Source: Daldinia sp. FL1419
Taxonomy: Eukaryota; Ascomycota; Sordariomycetes; Xylariales; Hypoxylaceae
Direction: 5' to 3'
Assembly: GCA_025201765.1 (NCBI GenBank)
Contig: MU623345.1
Coordinates: forward strand, 434,001 to 498,000
Length of the DNA stretch: 64,000 nucleotides
Below are positions 44,140 to 56,291 of this stretch, one piece after another. The stretch's first letter is position 1, and each line of letters begins with the position of its first letter. A program made the position numbers and the translations under genes. Under the pieces are notes generated by a model. That model made no database searches and was not told where the DNA came from. It worked only from the letters and a program-made list of their open reading frames with translations.

Positions 44140-45469
44140 GAATTCCGCATTGAAAGGAATACGAATGAATGACCCTGTTGCGTGGTACACAGCACAGAAG
44201 GGGGTCCTAGTCGGTTTGCAAAGCATATTTGATTTTTGGTCAGGATGGAACAGTAAGGCGTTCTGCAAAGGTTGCTTGATACCCTATTGCGTTGCATTTC
44301 ATGAGAGACATCATCACGAAGGTTGGCAAGCATCATCACTCTACGTAGCCCCCAATACCAGCATTCGAGGCTAAGAAGCTGTAAGCTGACCTTGCTTCGT
44401 TCTACGTTGCCTAACTTTAGTCGCGTTGCTTTTTGCTTTTCTCCCAGAAATTGTCTCCGTTGTTGTCGCGTTACTGCATGACTTGCAACCTCTGTCCCAG
44501 TACACGCTCGCATACACACAAACTACTTACTCGACTATCCTAGTGTTTGCTTCAAAGGAACAAATACGACAGTTAGAACAACCGTAGTTCAGTAGGTAGG
44601 CAATGCAATATGATACAAACCATACGTTAATCATAATTCCAGCACCCGTTTTGCCCATCTTGAGGTAGTCGGTGTGTTTTTTTTTTTTCGTACACCATAA
44701 TAGGGGGGTAATAATACGTATGTATACCCAGCACCCTTTCGCTTCTAGCAGCAATCATTACGTAGGTAGCTTTACAATTCCTAGAAATCAAAACCGATTA
44801 TGTAACCTAAATATGTTTAGTGTATTCTTCTCGATTTCGTGGAAGATCGTTTTATCTGTGTTTTTGGTGAGTAATATCAGCGGTGATCAAACGAATTAGA
44901 GTCACAACTAAAATTGAAGCTGAGTTGTCCGTACTGTGATCCTAATAAGATATCAGGATGAGTCACGAAGTGAAGGGGGGTATCTTAAATGAGAGTAAAG
45001 CCGAGTGATTGTCTATGTTGTACTATAATATCTAATTCTCGTGATAGACTTTGCGTTTGGTCTGTGACTTATACAAATCTCATTTAAAGACACGTATTGC
45101 TCCATTATTATAGCAGCTTCACTAGGTTAGAAATTCAAGATCCGGCATTAAAGTCTCATCCACTACCGTGTTGAAATAAACACCTGTACCATGCTATAAT
45201 TTTTTTTATCTATTTCTTTTTGCTACTACATCGCGTGTGCGTGCATCTCAGAGGGAGGTGGGAGCGTGAAATATACAACAGCTGAACCGAACAACCCTAC
45301 TGGAAGAAAAAAGCATCGAGGATATCTGATATATGTTGTCTCCAGCAATATTCCACCCGGCCTAAAATTCCGAATTGTCTCGCCTCTCCGTCAAGATCTG
45401 AATGAATGATGAGAATCAGACCGCCCTGCTCCTTACTTCGATGAGATTTTATGAGGGATTTTGCCCAGT
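44140..45469. other. Convergent intergenic spacer, 1.3 kb
   Basis: No gene is supported. It holds a T10 run at 44678-44689, scattered TAGGTAGG motifs (44590s, 44763) and no conserved exon. It is the 3' side of both flanking genes. Confidence 0.4.
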
Positions 45470-46307
45470 TTAGAATTCGACGACTAGAGTCTCCGAGACG
45501 CCGAGGGCACCGTCTCCCCAGATACCGACAACAGCCATGGCGAAACCGATGCCGGCAAGAACAGTCTGGACTAACTGATTTCGGGCAAAGTACTCGACTT
45601 CGCTGCGGACCTCCTCGCCATTGAAGTCCTCCTCGTGCTCCTCGCTACTAGCGCCATCGTCGCTGTGCGAACCACCGAGATCCTCGTACGAAGCCTCCAT
45701 GCGGCGCGCAGCCTTCTTATCGCGGCGGGCCTGGGCGACTGCAGCACGGCGTTGCGCGGCGGCGGAGGAGCTGGAAACCGGAGCGCCGAAGATCGAGGGG
45801 GTTACATAGTCGGATAGACGGGTGCCGAAACAGAAGATGGATGTGTAGAGGAGATACGGGTGCTTAAAACCGCGGGGAGATAATACGAAGGCAAGAATAA
45901 AGGCGGATCCGGAGAGACTGGCTAGAGAGGTGAGGTGCGTTGATGCGGTTGACGTGAGGTTGCGGAAGGCCTTGGCTGCGGATGACGCTGAGGGAAGCTC
46001 AAGGAGAGAGGGGAGTGTGACGGATGAGAGGGTGTACGAAGTGCCCTGTATTATAATTAGTATAATTCGGAGCTGATTTTGATATAAAAAAGAGCTTGAT
46101 GGTTATGACGTTGAGGTTTGGAAGTATGTCGAGATATGCTGCAGCACGAGGCGCTCACGGCGGGCGGGCGGGCGGCAGCGAGCGCGGGGGAATCTGGAGG
46201 GGCAAAAAGGGCAAAAAGCGCAGACAATAAAAAAGGTACTTTACCGTTAAGAGACCCAACGAGACGGTCCCCACGAACTTGAGGACGGACACCTTTCTTG
46301 ATGCCAT
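45470..46307 (-). CDS. Atg33-like mitochondrial outer-membrane protein, 212 aa
   Basis: Two exons on the minus strand, 46307-46245 and 46045-45470, with a GTAAAG donor and a TACAG acceptor, in phase. The N-terminus MASRKVSVLKFVGTVSLGLL followed by TGTSYTLSS matches the pattern of filamentous-fungal proteins annotated as Atg33, a mitochondrial outer-membrane factor for starvation- and age-induced mitophagy. Three to four hydrophobic segments are visible: residues 9-28, SLASLSGSAFILAFVLS, YLLYTSIFCFGTRLS, and near the end TVLAGIGFAMAVVGIWG. Between the last two is a basic AQARRDKKAARRMEAS stretch, then an acidic Ser/Glu stretch (SHSDDGASSEEHEEDFNGEE) that could carry regulatory phosphorylation. 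The assignment is by N-terminal motif and topology. Confidence 0.72.
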
Positions 46308-47428
46308 GGCCTCTAGATACAAAAATGTAGAAGACCAGAGATCGATGAAGGATGCGGGGATGAAGAGTTGTTGAAGACTCGATTCTCGATGGATTGGAGA
46401 AGATAATGAGTAGGGCTGGTAGGCAGGTTTCGGTTCAAAGGTGGTGCTGCTGCTTATGGCCCGGGCGAAGTTTGCCTTATGCCTTTTGGTCTTAGTTGGG
46501 CGTGTATTGTACAGTATGTACACTAATACATGGCAATCGATTGGGGGTTGGGGGGTTGGCTTGTCTTGGGCGTCAAGCAAGACACGATATTACTGGTGTA
46601 AAGTGGGCAAATAACAAGTCATAATTGGGGTGTTGTCATTGGTATGAGATTCTTATAAGAGGGACATTTCTTGTACAATGGAGGGGCGGAGATTTTGGGA
46701 GATGGGATATCCGGGGTACGTAGTTGGTCCGAGCGCGCTCTCTCCCTCTCTACCTAGGTATGTATAAGGTAGGTAGTACATTGTACGACCTGCAGACTTT
46801 AGACATTACTTCTATTAAAGTTCGGGACTAACGGATTGCGGGACAACCGTATTTTAAACCCGAAAATGCTTAGATAGAGAGGTCATTGTTATGCACATAT
46901 CCGCTCGCGCAACCCTTCCTCCGAGTTCTCATACCTTAGGAGGTACCTCCTGCTTACATAGTACATACACCCCGCGTACCAAGTGATAAAGTGGTGATAA
47001 GTGATGATAAGCAGTGGTGGTAACTTTATTAACAAGCCAGTGGGTGGATATTATTCGCTTTCGGCTTCGAATGGGGCGGATCCTCAACACGTCTCCAAGC
47101 CGAGGCTTCTTTCGCACCTCGCGCCTCCAAGTACCCTGGTTTTAATAATCTGTAACTATTGTACTTATTATTATTACATTCATGTATATTATATAGCATA
47201 GCATACCTCTCTCTACTCGAGCTTCCTTCTCGGATCTGTATTTCTCGTATATATTTTATATTAGTTATAATTTGAAGTCGCCCCTTTTTTCAACTCCGTT
47301 GCTATTCGTCTTATTCTCGTCGATATTCACCGTACATTATTCTAGCTCAAGGTCGCATTTGTGTTTAAAGGAGTAATCCTCCCAGCGTTAGGACTCTGCA
47401 AATACATAACCAGCAACGGTCATTCATC
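46308..47428. other. Divergent promoter region
   Basis: About 1.1 kb shared between the ATG33-like gene (-) and SPS19 (+). It contains TACCTAGGTA-type motifs (46752, 46776) and the palindrome GGAGGTACCTCC (46939-46950). There is no separate gene. Confidence 0.45.
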
Positions 47429-48560
47429 ATGCCGGTTCCAAAGAGCCAGTATCTAAGCAACGTGTGGAAAGAGGGCATATTCGGTGAGTCTCTATACAAC
47501 TAACTACCTGAATAATCTAGATTTAAGGCTAATTCATATCATCGTAGACGGCCGTGTTGTATTCGTGACAGGCGGCGCCGGTACAATTTGCAGCGCGCAG
47601 ACGAGGGCTCTAGTCCACCTCGGCGCAAATGCCTGCATTATCGGCCGCAATCAGCAAAAGACAGAAGCTGCCGCCAACGACATCGCCACCGCGCGCAAGG
47701 GCGCAAGAGTCATTGGTATTGGCGGTTGCGACGTAAGGAATGTAAGTGTCGTCATCAGTGTAATCTCTTCATTGCGCCGTATTGACAAAACAACAGCCCG
47801 AGAACTTGATCAAGGCTGCGGAACGATGTGTTAAGGAATTAGGCGCTATTGACTTTGTCATGTAAGAATCTTCGCTTGGATTCATGGCGGATTCATGGCG
47901 GACTATCTGAACTGACTTTTTCTTAGAGCCGGTGCCGCGGGAAACTTTGTTTCTCCTATTTCGAGCCTTTCATCTAATGGATTCAAGAGTGTGATGGATA
48001 TTGACGTTCTTGGCACTTACAACACCGTCAAAGCCACCATACCCTATCTTATCGAATCGGCTGCCAGGAATAAGTCGAATGAGAATGGCCTGACAGGTGG
48101 ACGGATTATCTACGTCTCAGCCACGTTCCACTACACCGGTATGCCCATGCAAGCCCATGTGATGGCTGCGAAAGCCTCCGTCGACTCCATCATGGCATCT
48201 GTGGCTTTAGAATACGGCCCGTATGGTGTTACTTCGAACGTTATTGCGCCCGGTGGTATCGAGGGAACAGAGGGCTTGGCAAGACTCTCGGGTAAGAGTG
48301 ACGACGTGGGGGGCGTTGCCGCGAGCATTCCGCTAGGTCGATGGGGTACGCTTCGAGACATCGCAGACGCGACGGTCTACCTTTTCAGCGATGCGGGTAA
48401 TTATGTGACGGGCGAGATCCTCGTTGTGGACGGCGGCGACTGGAGGAATGGCGGCATGGGCGTCGGTCTCGACTCCGGAATGAAGTACCCGGACTACCTG
48501 CTCAAGGGAGAGTTTTCAAAACATGTCAAGAGCGGGAGGAAGGATACGTCCAAGCTATGA
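47429..48560 (+). CDS. SPS19: Peroxisomal 2,4-dienoyl-CoA reductase, 315 aa
   Basis: NADPH-dependent SDR that reduces 2,4-dienoyl-CoA during peroxisomal beta-oxidation of unsaturated fatty acids. Exons are 47429-47483, 47548-47741, 47797-47861 and 47927-48560, with GTGAGT, GTAAGT and GTAAGA donors and CGTAG, ACAG and TTAG acceptors; all joins are in frame. Motifs are RVVFVTGGAGTICSAQTRAL (cofactor site), GANACIIGRN, CDVRN, VIAGAAGNF (the NNAG-like motif of this family), SVMDIDVLGTYNT, IIYVSATFHYTGMPMQAHV (Ser and Tyr region), MAAKASVDSI and TSNVIAPGGIEGTEG. The protein ends in SKL, a canonical PTS1 signal, which supports a peroxisomal location. The gene is complete, with the usual length for the family. 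Confidence 0.93.
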
Positions 48561-49789
48561 ATGATTTGATTGCTCGTTTTAATTGTTCTTTGGAGGTAAT
48601 CTCTCGACGTATTCAACAGCGTCGGGACGCTATCTAGATTGCCAAATCGCCGTATAGCCGGCCTAACGAGGACGGCTTCTTCGCCCCCAAGTTGAGCGCT
48701 TGTGGAGGGAAATTCTATGCGCGGTATAATTCTATTCGGATCCGGTACATAGGTATATATGCATAGGCGTTATGAGTTGTAATGAAACGAGTCTTGGAAT
48801 ATATGCTAAGTTTCTAGGTTAAGATACGTTGGACTAAGACACGGGAGCCGTTTCGTAGTGCGGCCTCCCTTGGTATCTAAACTCGAGCACAAACCTGAGC
48901 ACAAACCCGTTAAATATTCCAATTAGTGTGAAGGTAATAAGAGCCTACCACGAGTATTTATTACCGCAGCTGATGGAACGTCCGGTAGTCGATTTACAGT
49001 GAGTCTGATATCTTTAAAATAAGGGTGGTTAGTTAAATGAGTTGAATGCAATCGATGTGAATACTAGAGGTGAAAATGAAGCCATTCAGAGATACTACGT
49101 GTATCTCTGGGATATCTTAGCAATTCTCCTTTGTTGATGTCTGTCCCAAGGTGAGTTGACGATTCAAAGGGGTGAGATATGTGGTGGATATAGCGTCATT
49201 GCGGTTGCAGTAAACTCGAAAAGTCGAGAGTTAGCTACCAACCTGTAAGACATTCTACGGCAAATCCCATACTTTAAAGACTATAATCGCTCCCTATCTT
49301 CAAAAATTTAAGAAATAGAGGGCACGAGAAGGCTAGTAAGTGTGGAGTGTGCCGTAGGGTTCTGTGAGATGTCACAGGCTAAGCTACCACGAAGACAAGA
49401 CCGCGTATAACATATATATGTAGGTAAACAGGCAACTGACGTAGAATCTCATACGTTTTACGATATTACTCATAAATTAAATGAAAGGGGAAGATCGTGG
49501 CTTAGGGAAACTTAATTATATTGATTTATAGAACTATCAAGGCTCTAGCTACGGGGTATACGCCTTCCAAGGTATCAATACAGGTAGCGTACAGCGCTCG
49601 CTGACTTGTAAGAAAGGCATTTCGTTGCCTGGAAACGAGCCCTAAACCTACCGTGAGAGCCTACGGGTGTATCCAGATGTACGCCGAGGTTATCCTTGGT
49701 TTTAGTTGGCCGATGTGGAACGTTGGTTAAAGCATCCCACTTGGAATTATGTTGATTATATTCCAGAATGAGTAATATCCAATCTATAT
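48561..49789. other. Intergenic region downstream of SPS19
   Basis: About 1.2 kb with no supported gene. GAGATACTACGTGTATCTC at 49088-49106 is an inverted repeat of eight-base arms. There are no expanded simple repeats. Confidence 0.4.
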
Positions 49790-50245
49790 TTAGATATCCA
49801 TTTTGAAATGACGGGACTGGAAGCATGAAGAGTTCTCATACTCGTGGTCGTTACAATCATCGTCCGACCAATCCTCGTCATTCCCAGGAATACCCTCACC
49901 TTCGGAGAAATAATCGCCATCGTCAGAATATAGTTTACTGTCATCGGTTCTATCTAGCATAACTTCAGCGTGGTCGAGAGAATCTACAGAGTGCCCTTGG
50001 CGCTGGGTCCGCTTCTCTTGTGTGTTTTTACGAAGCTGTGATTTCGTTTTCGCATCATGTTTTGCTTGTAGTATATCGAGCTTCTCGCCGAGGTCCTGTT
50101 TGACTTTCTTACTTTTGGACTTTGGATCGAGATATCCTTTAGAAGAGCGTTCCTTTAACTTGTTTCGAGAAGACTTCGTGGTGTGTCTTGTCTTGTAGTG
50201 TACGGGTGGGCTGTTGTTAGCCGCGGGCTTGATATCTTTTGCCAT
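49790..50245 (-). CDS. Lys-rich hypothetical protein with acidic tail, about 151 aa
   Basis: Single open frame; the start is taken at the ATG giving MAKDIKPAANNSPP, and an upstream in-frame start at 50275 would add ten residues. The first 95 residues are highly basic (KSKSKKVKQDLGEKLDILQ, KHDAKTKSQLRKNTQEKRTQ) and predicted to be helical or disordered. The tail is acidic (SDDGDYFSEGEGIPGNDEDW). The composition suggests a nucleolar or nucleic-acid-binding protein, but no domain is recognised. It could be one exon of a longer gene or a fortuitous frame. Confidence 0.45.
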   Translation of the reverse strand: MAKDIKPAANNSPPVHYKTRHTTKSSRNKLKERSSKGYLDPKSKSKKVKQDLGEKLDILQAKHDAKTKSQLRKNTQEKRTQRQGHSVDSLDHAEVMLDRTDDSKLYSDDGDYFSEGEGIPGNDEDWSDDDCNDHEYENSSCFQSRHFKMDI

Positions 50246-50275
50246 GGCGATGGTGATCATCGGTTGTAAAGTCAC

Positions 50276-51101
50276 GTATTAAGTTGATTTAATGAGGTAA
50301 TTATCTTCAGAGTATGTGAATTTGGCAAGATTTCATCGAATGGAAGTAAGTGTTTATCTAGGTAGTTAGATTCTCGAAATGGCATTCAATTTACTAATCG
50401 GAAAGCGAAAGTTACATACTTACCTATATATATACGCATATCCACATACAAGAACACTTTGAAAGTTATATTACTATCAGGGTTAGTACTGGAACAGTTC
50501 AATTCGGACGTAATATTTGAGGTGTGATCGGATAGCTCTCTTATACTGTTGTTTAATTGTTTCTGAAACTTTCCCATCAACAATTCATTAATCTATAAAC
50601 ATCATCTATATTAATTCAAAGAACTTGTTACGATTCCCACTAAAACTCCAACTCTTAAGCTAATCCCAAACAGGGAGAAGTGTATATGAATAGTGGCTAG
50701 GTACGTTAGGTGGCTAGGTAGTAGGTAAGTAAAAAGGGGGGCCGAAGACCGATCAAGCAAGCCCATATGGACGTTGATGTGAAGTACCTATAGCTTAGGT
50801 CATGTTTCTTATAATGGTACACAGCTCTATCCCATTTCTAGGACGACTTAGGTACCCAAGTATATTATCTACACTCCTCCCGTTAGGAAACACTAGGGCT
50901 ATCCCTTAGTGTAGCTATTGGACGTTGGGCCTATATAACGAGGGAGGGACACCCTCTCATACCCAATGAACTCCAGCCTTACACGATCATCAATATGCTC
51001 ACGCCTACTACCAGCTAAGCCCTTGACCTCCTATGTCACACCACTTGACTATACCATGGATATCGACGCCTTAGAATGCTGCCATGGACTTCGGTTAAAA
51101 A
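50276..51101. other. Intergenic region
   Basis: No gene is seen. TAGGTAC and GCTAGGTAGTAGGTAAG motifs occur at 50696-50729 and ACTTAGGTACCCAAG at 50846-50860. Confidence 0.4.
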
Positions 51102-52004
51102 TTAGGCTTGTAGAATGAGCTGATAAGTAGCCAGTAATAAAGACATCCATTCAAAGAAAAAGTTCCATTTCAGCGCACTGGCGCCACTTCCGAGGCCGTT
51201 TTCTGGATTATTATCCGATGAATCAGGTTGTTGAACAACAGTCGAGTCCCCCGGTGCGAATAAAATGCCGACGCTGTTAGCGGACTCGGCATCGATCTCC
51301 TCTGGGGTAAGTAAAGGGTTATTCACCAAGTCACATGGCGGGTTGTCGCCGATAAAATCAATCTTGTTAGTAACTGAGATGGGTACGTCGAAGATCGTGT
51401 AGTGATCCTCTCCGTTTAGCCGGAAATTTTGACGGATAGATATCTAGGGAGAGCGTCAGTAGTCCAGTCTAACTATATAGGGTCTTAGAGGCACCGTGTA
51501 CTAACGTTGTAAGCCCCGCGATCACTGTCTGCACTATCTGGCTTCCCGTCGCCGATGAGACAATCCGGCCAGTGCCACTTGACGTGTTTGACAGTACTGC
51601 CCGGCTCGGACTCCATGATGTCACCTAGGCTTACATCGTTGGTCGAGGCTGTCCCGTTCGTTATTGTGAAATTCCTCCCTGTGCTATAGCTGTATAGGAA
51701 GATGGTGATGTTGTTGATCCTGCTAGGGCTGTCATCATCATAGGGAGGGAGATGTAGTTTGCCATTAGCGGTCACATCGAGAGCCACCTCGATAGTATCT
51801 AGGTATAATAATTAGATATTAATTAGTTGCTTATTAGTATGGAGAAATTCACATACCTCCACCTAGTGGAGTGCCTGGTTGAGGCGCATCGAGGACTGCG
51901 AATCCGGGTGTGAATATCTGTCCGCCAGCGATGGTGAAGTCGGCGGCTTGGACTTTTGAGAGGAGTGCCTCAAGAAAGGTAACAGTAAACAGTAGATTCC
52001 TCAT
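51102..52004 (-). CDS. Secreted, probably GPI-anchored protein, 260 aa
   Basis: Three exons on the minus strand: 52004-51857, 51798-51506 and 51443-51102, with GTATGT and GTTAGT donors and CTAG acceptors, in frame. The N-terminal signal peptide is MRNLLFTVTFLEALLSKVQA. The mature start ADFTIAGGQIFTPGFAVLDA is typical of Kre9/Knh1-like or similar beta-sandwich secreted fungal proteins. N-glycosylation sequons lie in NNITIF, RNFTITNGTAS and elsewhere. The C-terminus has a Ser/Gly/Asn linker (SSDNNPENGLGSGASALKW) followed by a hydrophobic end FFFEWMSLLLATYQLILQA without a charged tail, as expected for a GPI-attachment signal with an omega site near the GSGAS. The molecular role is unknown; a wall or surface location is inferred. 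Confidence 0.78.
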
Positions 52005-53574
52005 TTGAGCCAATTATGTCGCTAGGTGATGAACGGGTGTATTATAGGTAGATAAAAGGGCTATAGGAAAGTGTATAATTACATCACATTATGAGGTGGG
52101 GGTACAGACTACCTATATATATATAACTTATCTCAATGTGGATGCTATACTTATTAGATGGATGGGTAGCTCATACTAAAAGAAATAAGGAAAAGGGGAA
52201 TTGGTGCCATGAGATGTATATTGAGAATCTAGATGAAGGTCCCCTGTCCTTGGAAGACGGATGGCGTGGGGGCTTCGTATAATCAGATGCTCCGAAACTT
52301 TACAAGTTACGAGCATGAATAACAGAAGACTTTTGGAACGAAATATCTTGCGAGACTTCTCGTTACCAAAGAAAAAAAAAGGTATAATAGGCTTGAGACA
52401 TTGAATGAATAGGATAGGTAGTCTTGAGAAATATTCTATCAGGGCAAATGATTTCCATATACTAGGTATGTAGGAATCATACATAGTTATACGAATACTA
52501 AATCTCGAATAGATAGGTATTTTACGCGTAGCCGGCAACGTTGGCCGTGTTACCGAATATTATGTAGCTGAGAATGTGGGAGTTTTAAAATGACGATGAA
52601 GCTTCTTAATGGAACCCCCGTACGGATCCGTGGTTTCAGATTGAATTGCAATCCCGCACAGACTATAGACTTTGATACTTGTATTACATAAGCAAGATTA
52701 AACTTAACGAGCTTTCCGTCGCAATAAAGCTGAGCCCAAAGTTTGGAAAAAGGTCATCCCAAACCATCCCTCGTAGTTGAGCCCAACCTCTAACCCGATT
52801 TGTAAGAGGTACCCGCTTTGGGATGAACTCGGTTACCTCCAATCGGGAGAATATGTGTGGAATGTCTCTTCATATTTATACGAATTGCTATTTCTAGTAG
52901 ACTTCCGAATAATTAGACTCACTATCCAGATCTATACTGCGCGGACTGCACCCTGGTAGAGGTCGGTATACTTTGTCGACATAGTTATACGAATAGTTCA
53001 ATGAGTTACAGTTAGTTGGTTGGTCCCAAAGTCATTCAAAAGTTCAACCCAAACGCTAACCTGATTGGGTAGTCCTGCCGTCGCCCTCGACAGACTTGGT
53101 GCACTGTACCTATAGGGGACTTAGTACATAGGTGTTTAAGGTAGCTTAGCACTAAAGTTCATCCCAAAGTGGAGTTGCGACTTCATTTTGTCTTTTGCCA
53201 AATCAAGTTAGCCTTTGGGCTGAACTTTTGAACGACTTTGGAGCCAAAGTCTGCACTGCTGCTGAATCGGGTTAGCCTTTGGGCTCAGCTACGCCCCAGA
53301 CAGCTTAGCTTTCTTGATAAGTGCATATGTAAGAGCTACAACTTATATGCGTATATCTGGTGGTGGAGTTTTGCATTTCCAGACTTCGCTAGGTTAACCA
53401 CATGCTTTTGACGCCGAAGGGCGCGCATCTACTTCGAATAGGCATCCGATCCGGTACCAAGCAGATGATATTACACATGAATAAAGCATATTTAAAGTGT
53501 GGTTATATTTCTTTCCTGGAGTTGTCTGAAATTATCAAGGTCGATACTGGGGGCTAGGTAAAATCTAACCAGCA
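52005..53574. other. Divergent intergenic region carrying inverted repeats
   Basis: Between the GPI-protein gene (-) and the pseudouridine enzyme (+). It contains the CCCAAAG repeat family described separately (52728-53290). No trusted coding region. The right part should hold the promoter of the pseudouridine gene. Confidence 0.45.
52728..53290. repeat. Inverted-repeat (MITE-like) element with internal repeat family
   Basis: Outer 14-bp arms AGCTGAGCCCAAAG (52728-52741) and CTTTGGGCTCAGCT (53277-53290) are perfect reverse complements. Inside, a roughly 47-bp stretch at 53024-53071 (CCCAAAGTCATTCAAAAGTT, then CAACCCAAACGCTAAC) recurs inverted at 53199-53245 with about 85% identity by eye. 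GGGATGAACT (52825) is inverted at 53158. The 563-bp unit therefore looks like a foldback or nested MITE. No target duplication was identified, and no transposase is present. Confidence 0.6.
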
Positions 53575-56291
53575 ATGAGTCTATTACGAGGGTCACGGCT
53601 CTTGGCCGGGGGCTTTTATAAATCTACCAATCAATGGACTTCCTTTTCTCACGCCTATCGAAGGCCATTTTCAAGTCCGACGAAATTAGGTCAAATATCG
53701 GCTCTACAGGATTTCCTTAAGGTGTCTGAGGAGGTAACCGATGCAATAGCTACGAATAAGCCTGTTGTGGCCCTCGAGTCTACCATATACACTCATGGAG
53801 CTCTAGGTGATGACTTGGACCTGGAAGGTATCGTTAGACGAAATGGTGGTGTACCCGCCGTGGTTGGTATACTGGAGGGCGTACCTACGGTCGGACTCTT
53901 ACCCCATGAAATAGCTCACATCGTCGGGGGATCACCAAAGAAGGTATCCCGACGGGATATTGCCTACTTAGTTGGCATGGTATGTGTCGAGTTCTATAAG
54001 TATATCTAGATCTCGTACTATACAGCATTGCGCTTATACCTAGGTACTTATTTATATGTATAGGGCATCGCGGGCAATAAAATCAACGGAGGCACGACCA
54101 TCGCTGGTACTATGGTTCTAGCAAGACTTGCCGGAATTCGAGTCTTCGGGACCGGTGGCCTTGGTGGCGTACACCGCGGGGGACACGAATCATTTGACAT
54201 CTCTGCTGATCTTACCGAGCTCGGCAGGACGAGGATGGCCGTTATTTGCGCTGGTTCCAAAGGATTTCTAGATATTCCTAGGACTTTGGAGTATTTAGAA
54301 ACCCAAGGCGTGCTTGTTTCGACATTCGCAGACGGACGAAAAGGTGCTGTAGACTTCCCAGCATTCTGGGCAAGAGATAGTGGTATTAAGAGCCCGTTCG
54401 TTGTACAAGATGAGGAACAGGCGGCCGCTATGATCCTTGCGCAGGAGGAACTAGATATTGAGTCGGGATTGTTGTTTGCTAACCCAATACCCGAGGAATA
54501 CTCCATCCCTCGGGATGAGATGAATGCGGTCATTGAGCAGGCAGTGAGCGAATCAACACAACAAGGCGCTCTCGGCAATGAAAACACCCCCTTCATCCTG
54601 AAGAGGATTAGGCAGCTTACTAGCGAGAGGAGTGTATTGGCGAACAAAGTACTGGTTCGGGCGAACGTGGAGCGGGCCACCAAGGTAGCGACGGCGCTCT
54701 CGCGGCTTACTACGGGAGAGCCTGTACTATCTAGTAAATCGTGAGATTTATATTCTTTGTAACTGTAGCGCTTGAATCTGACACATGGATTGATAGGATA
54801 GGGAAGCAGAGCGTCCCTGTTTCTTCTCGAAATGGGACCAGTCCCATTAGCGAAACGCAGTGTGTATCCGAGGTAAGAGTGTATATGTTGCATTTATACC
54901 TTGTGCCAGAACGTTTCAATGCATACCTGGCCTTGAGCCCTGATATTCTAGCGAAACGCAAGCCGTTCCGACTTTTCTTTCTTCCCTTTTTTATTTATTT
55001 TATTTTTAAAAAAAAGACCAACTACCTAGGCTAATAAGTATAGGCTACTTCTCAGGCAGACATATTAGTTGCCGGGTCTGTGGCTATAGATTTAAGCTGT
55101 GATTACGTAGGCGAAGACTCCTTAGAGCATCCCGCTCCTCACCTACATACCTCGAACCCAGCCCGCATCGGCCAATCTATTGGCGGCGTTGGCCATAATG
55201 TAGCGCTTGCAGCCCATCGGGTCTTAGAAACTCCCAAAGTGAGACTCTGTAGCATAATTGGCGATGACCTGTAAGTGAAGAAGCCGTTTAGCGGGCGATT
55301 AGCGACTAATAATCATAGGGCTGGATCAACCGTACTCTCGTCCCTGAGGTCAAACGGTATGGATACATCTTGCATCAAGCAACTTAGTCGCGAGCATTAT
55401 CCCGCTGGCCGGACTGCTCAATACGTGGCTGTCAACGATGCTAGCAAAAACTTGGTTCTCGGCATGGCAGACATGGGTATTTTCACCGCTCAGCCATTTC
55501 CGGAATCCTGGAATTCCACGGTAAAAGAATCTAAGCCCAAGTGGCTCGTGGTGGACGGAAACTGGGCTGAACGAGATATCCGGGCTTGGATACAGGCCGG
55601 CAAACAGAACCAAGCTCGTGTGGTATTCGAGCCTGTCTCGAAGGAGAAATCTACGAGACTATTCTGTAAAGAAAAGGGCCTTGAGAGTTTAGGTGTCTTC
55701 CCGAACCCTAGTATTGATTTGATCACTCCCAATCAATACGAACTAGCAGCTATGCATGCGGCCGCGCAGCGTCATGAGTACTTTGACAATCCCCGATGGT
55801 GGGAGACCATCGATGCGTTTAGCATGAGAGGAGCTCGGGATCGTTTCGTCAAAATCACATCGGCTGACATGACGGATGCTGGTATTCCGCAGCAGGCCAT
55901 ACAGTTGCTCCCATATATTCCCACAATCATAACAAAACTAGGGAGCCATGGCGCCTTACTAACCATGGTCCTAAATAAAGACGATCCTCGCTTAATAGAG
56001 CCGGCATACGACGGGTTTATTCTCTCGAGAAGCTTCAATAACCACCCGGATATTGGAGGTGTCTACATGAGACTTTTCCCAGCGGTAGAACAAGTGGAGG
56101 ATATCGTGTCCGTAAATGGCGTTGGAGACACATTCCTTGGTGTGTTAATTGCAGGTTTATCACGAGGCGGAAAAGTTGAGAATCTCATCAACGTGGCTCA
56201 AAAGGGGGCGGTCTTGACACTTCGCAGTCCCCAGTCCGTGAGTAAGAATTTGGGGATACTAAGGAGTGAACTAATTGCCGCTACTTCTTAA
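53575..56291 (+). CDS. Bifunctional pseudouridine-5'-phosphate glycosidase / pseudouridine kinase, about 750 aa
   Basis: Two-domain enzyme of pseudouridine catabolism: a PfkB-type kinase phosphorylates pseudouridine and an IndA/PsuG-type glycosidase cleaves the C-C bond to uracil plus ribose-5-phosphate. Exons are 53575-53979, 54064 to about 54723 or 54733, 55056 (or 55060)-55270 and 55319-56291. The N-terminus (MSLLRGSRLLAGGFYKS) looks like a mitochondrial presequence. Glycosidase motifs are VVALESTIYTHGALG, KKVSRRDIAYLVG, KINGGTTIAG and VFGTGGLGGVHRGG. Kinase motifs are ADILVAGSVAIDLSCDY, IGGVGHNVALAAHR, PNQYELAAMH and the active-site loop VNGVGDTFLGVLIAGL (GxGD intact). Intron 2 is unusually long (about 330 nt). 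Two donor/acceptor pairs keep the frame, and the kinase half has no ATG near its start, which supports one fused polypeptide. Confidence 0.88.

Noticed and set aside
33222..48560. Possible secondary-metabolite or functional gene cluster
   Set aside because: The genes belong to unrelated housekeeping pathways, and no backbone synthase, cluster regulator or transporter set was found.
54048..54893. Long minus-strand frame (281 codons)
   Set aside because: It is antisense to the glycosidase domain of the pseudouridine enzyme, whose plus-strand motifs are unmistakable.
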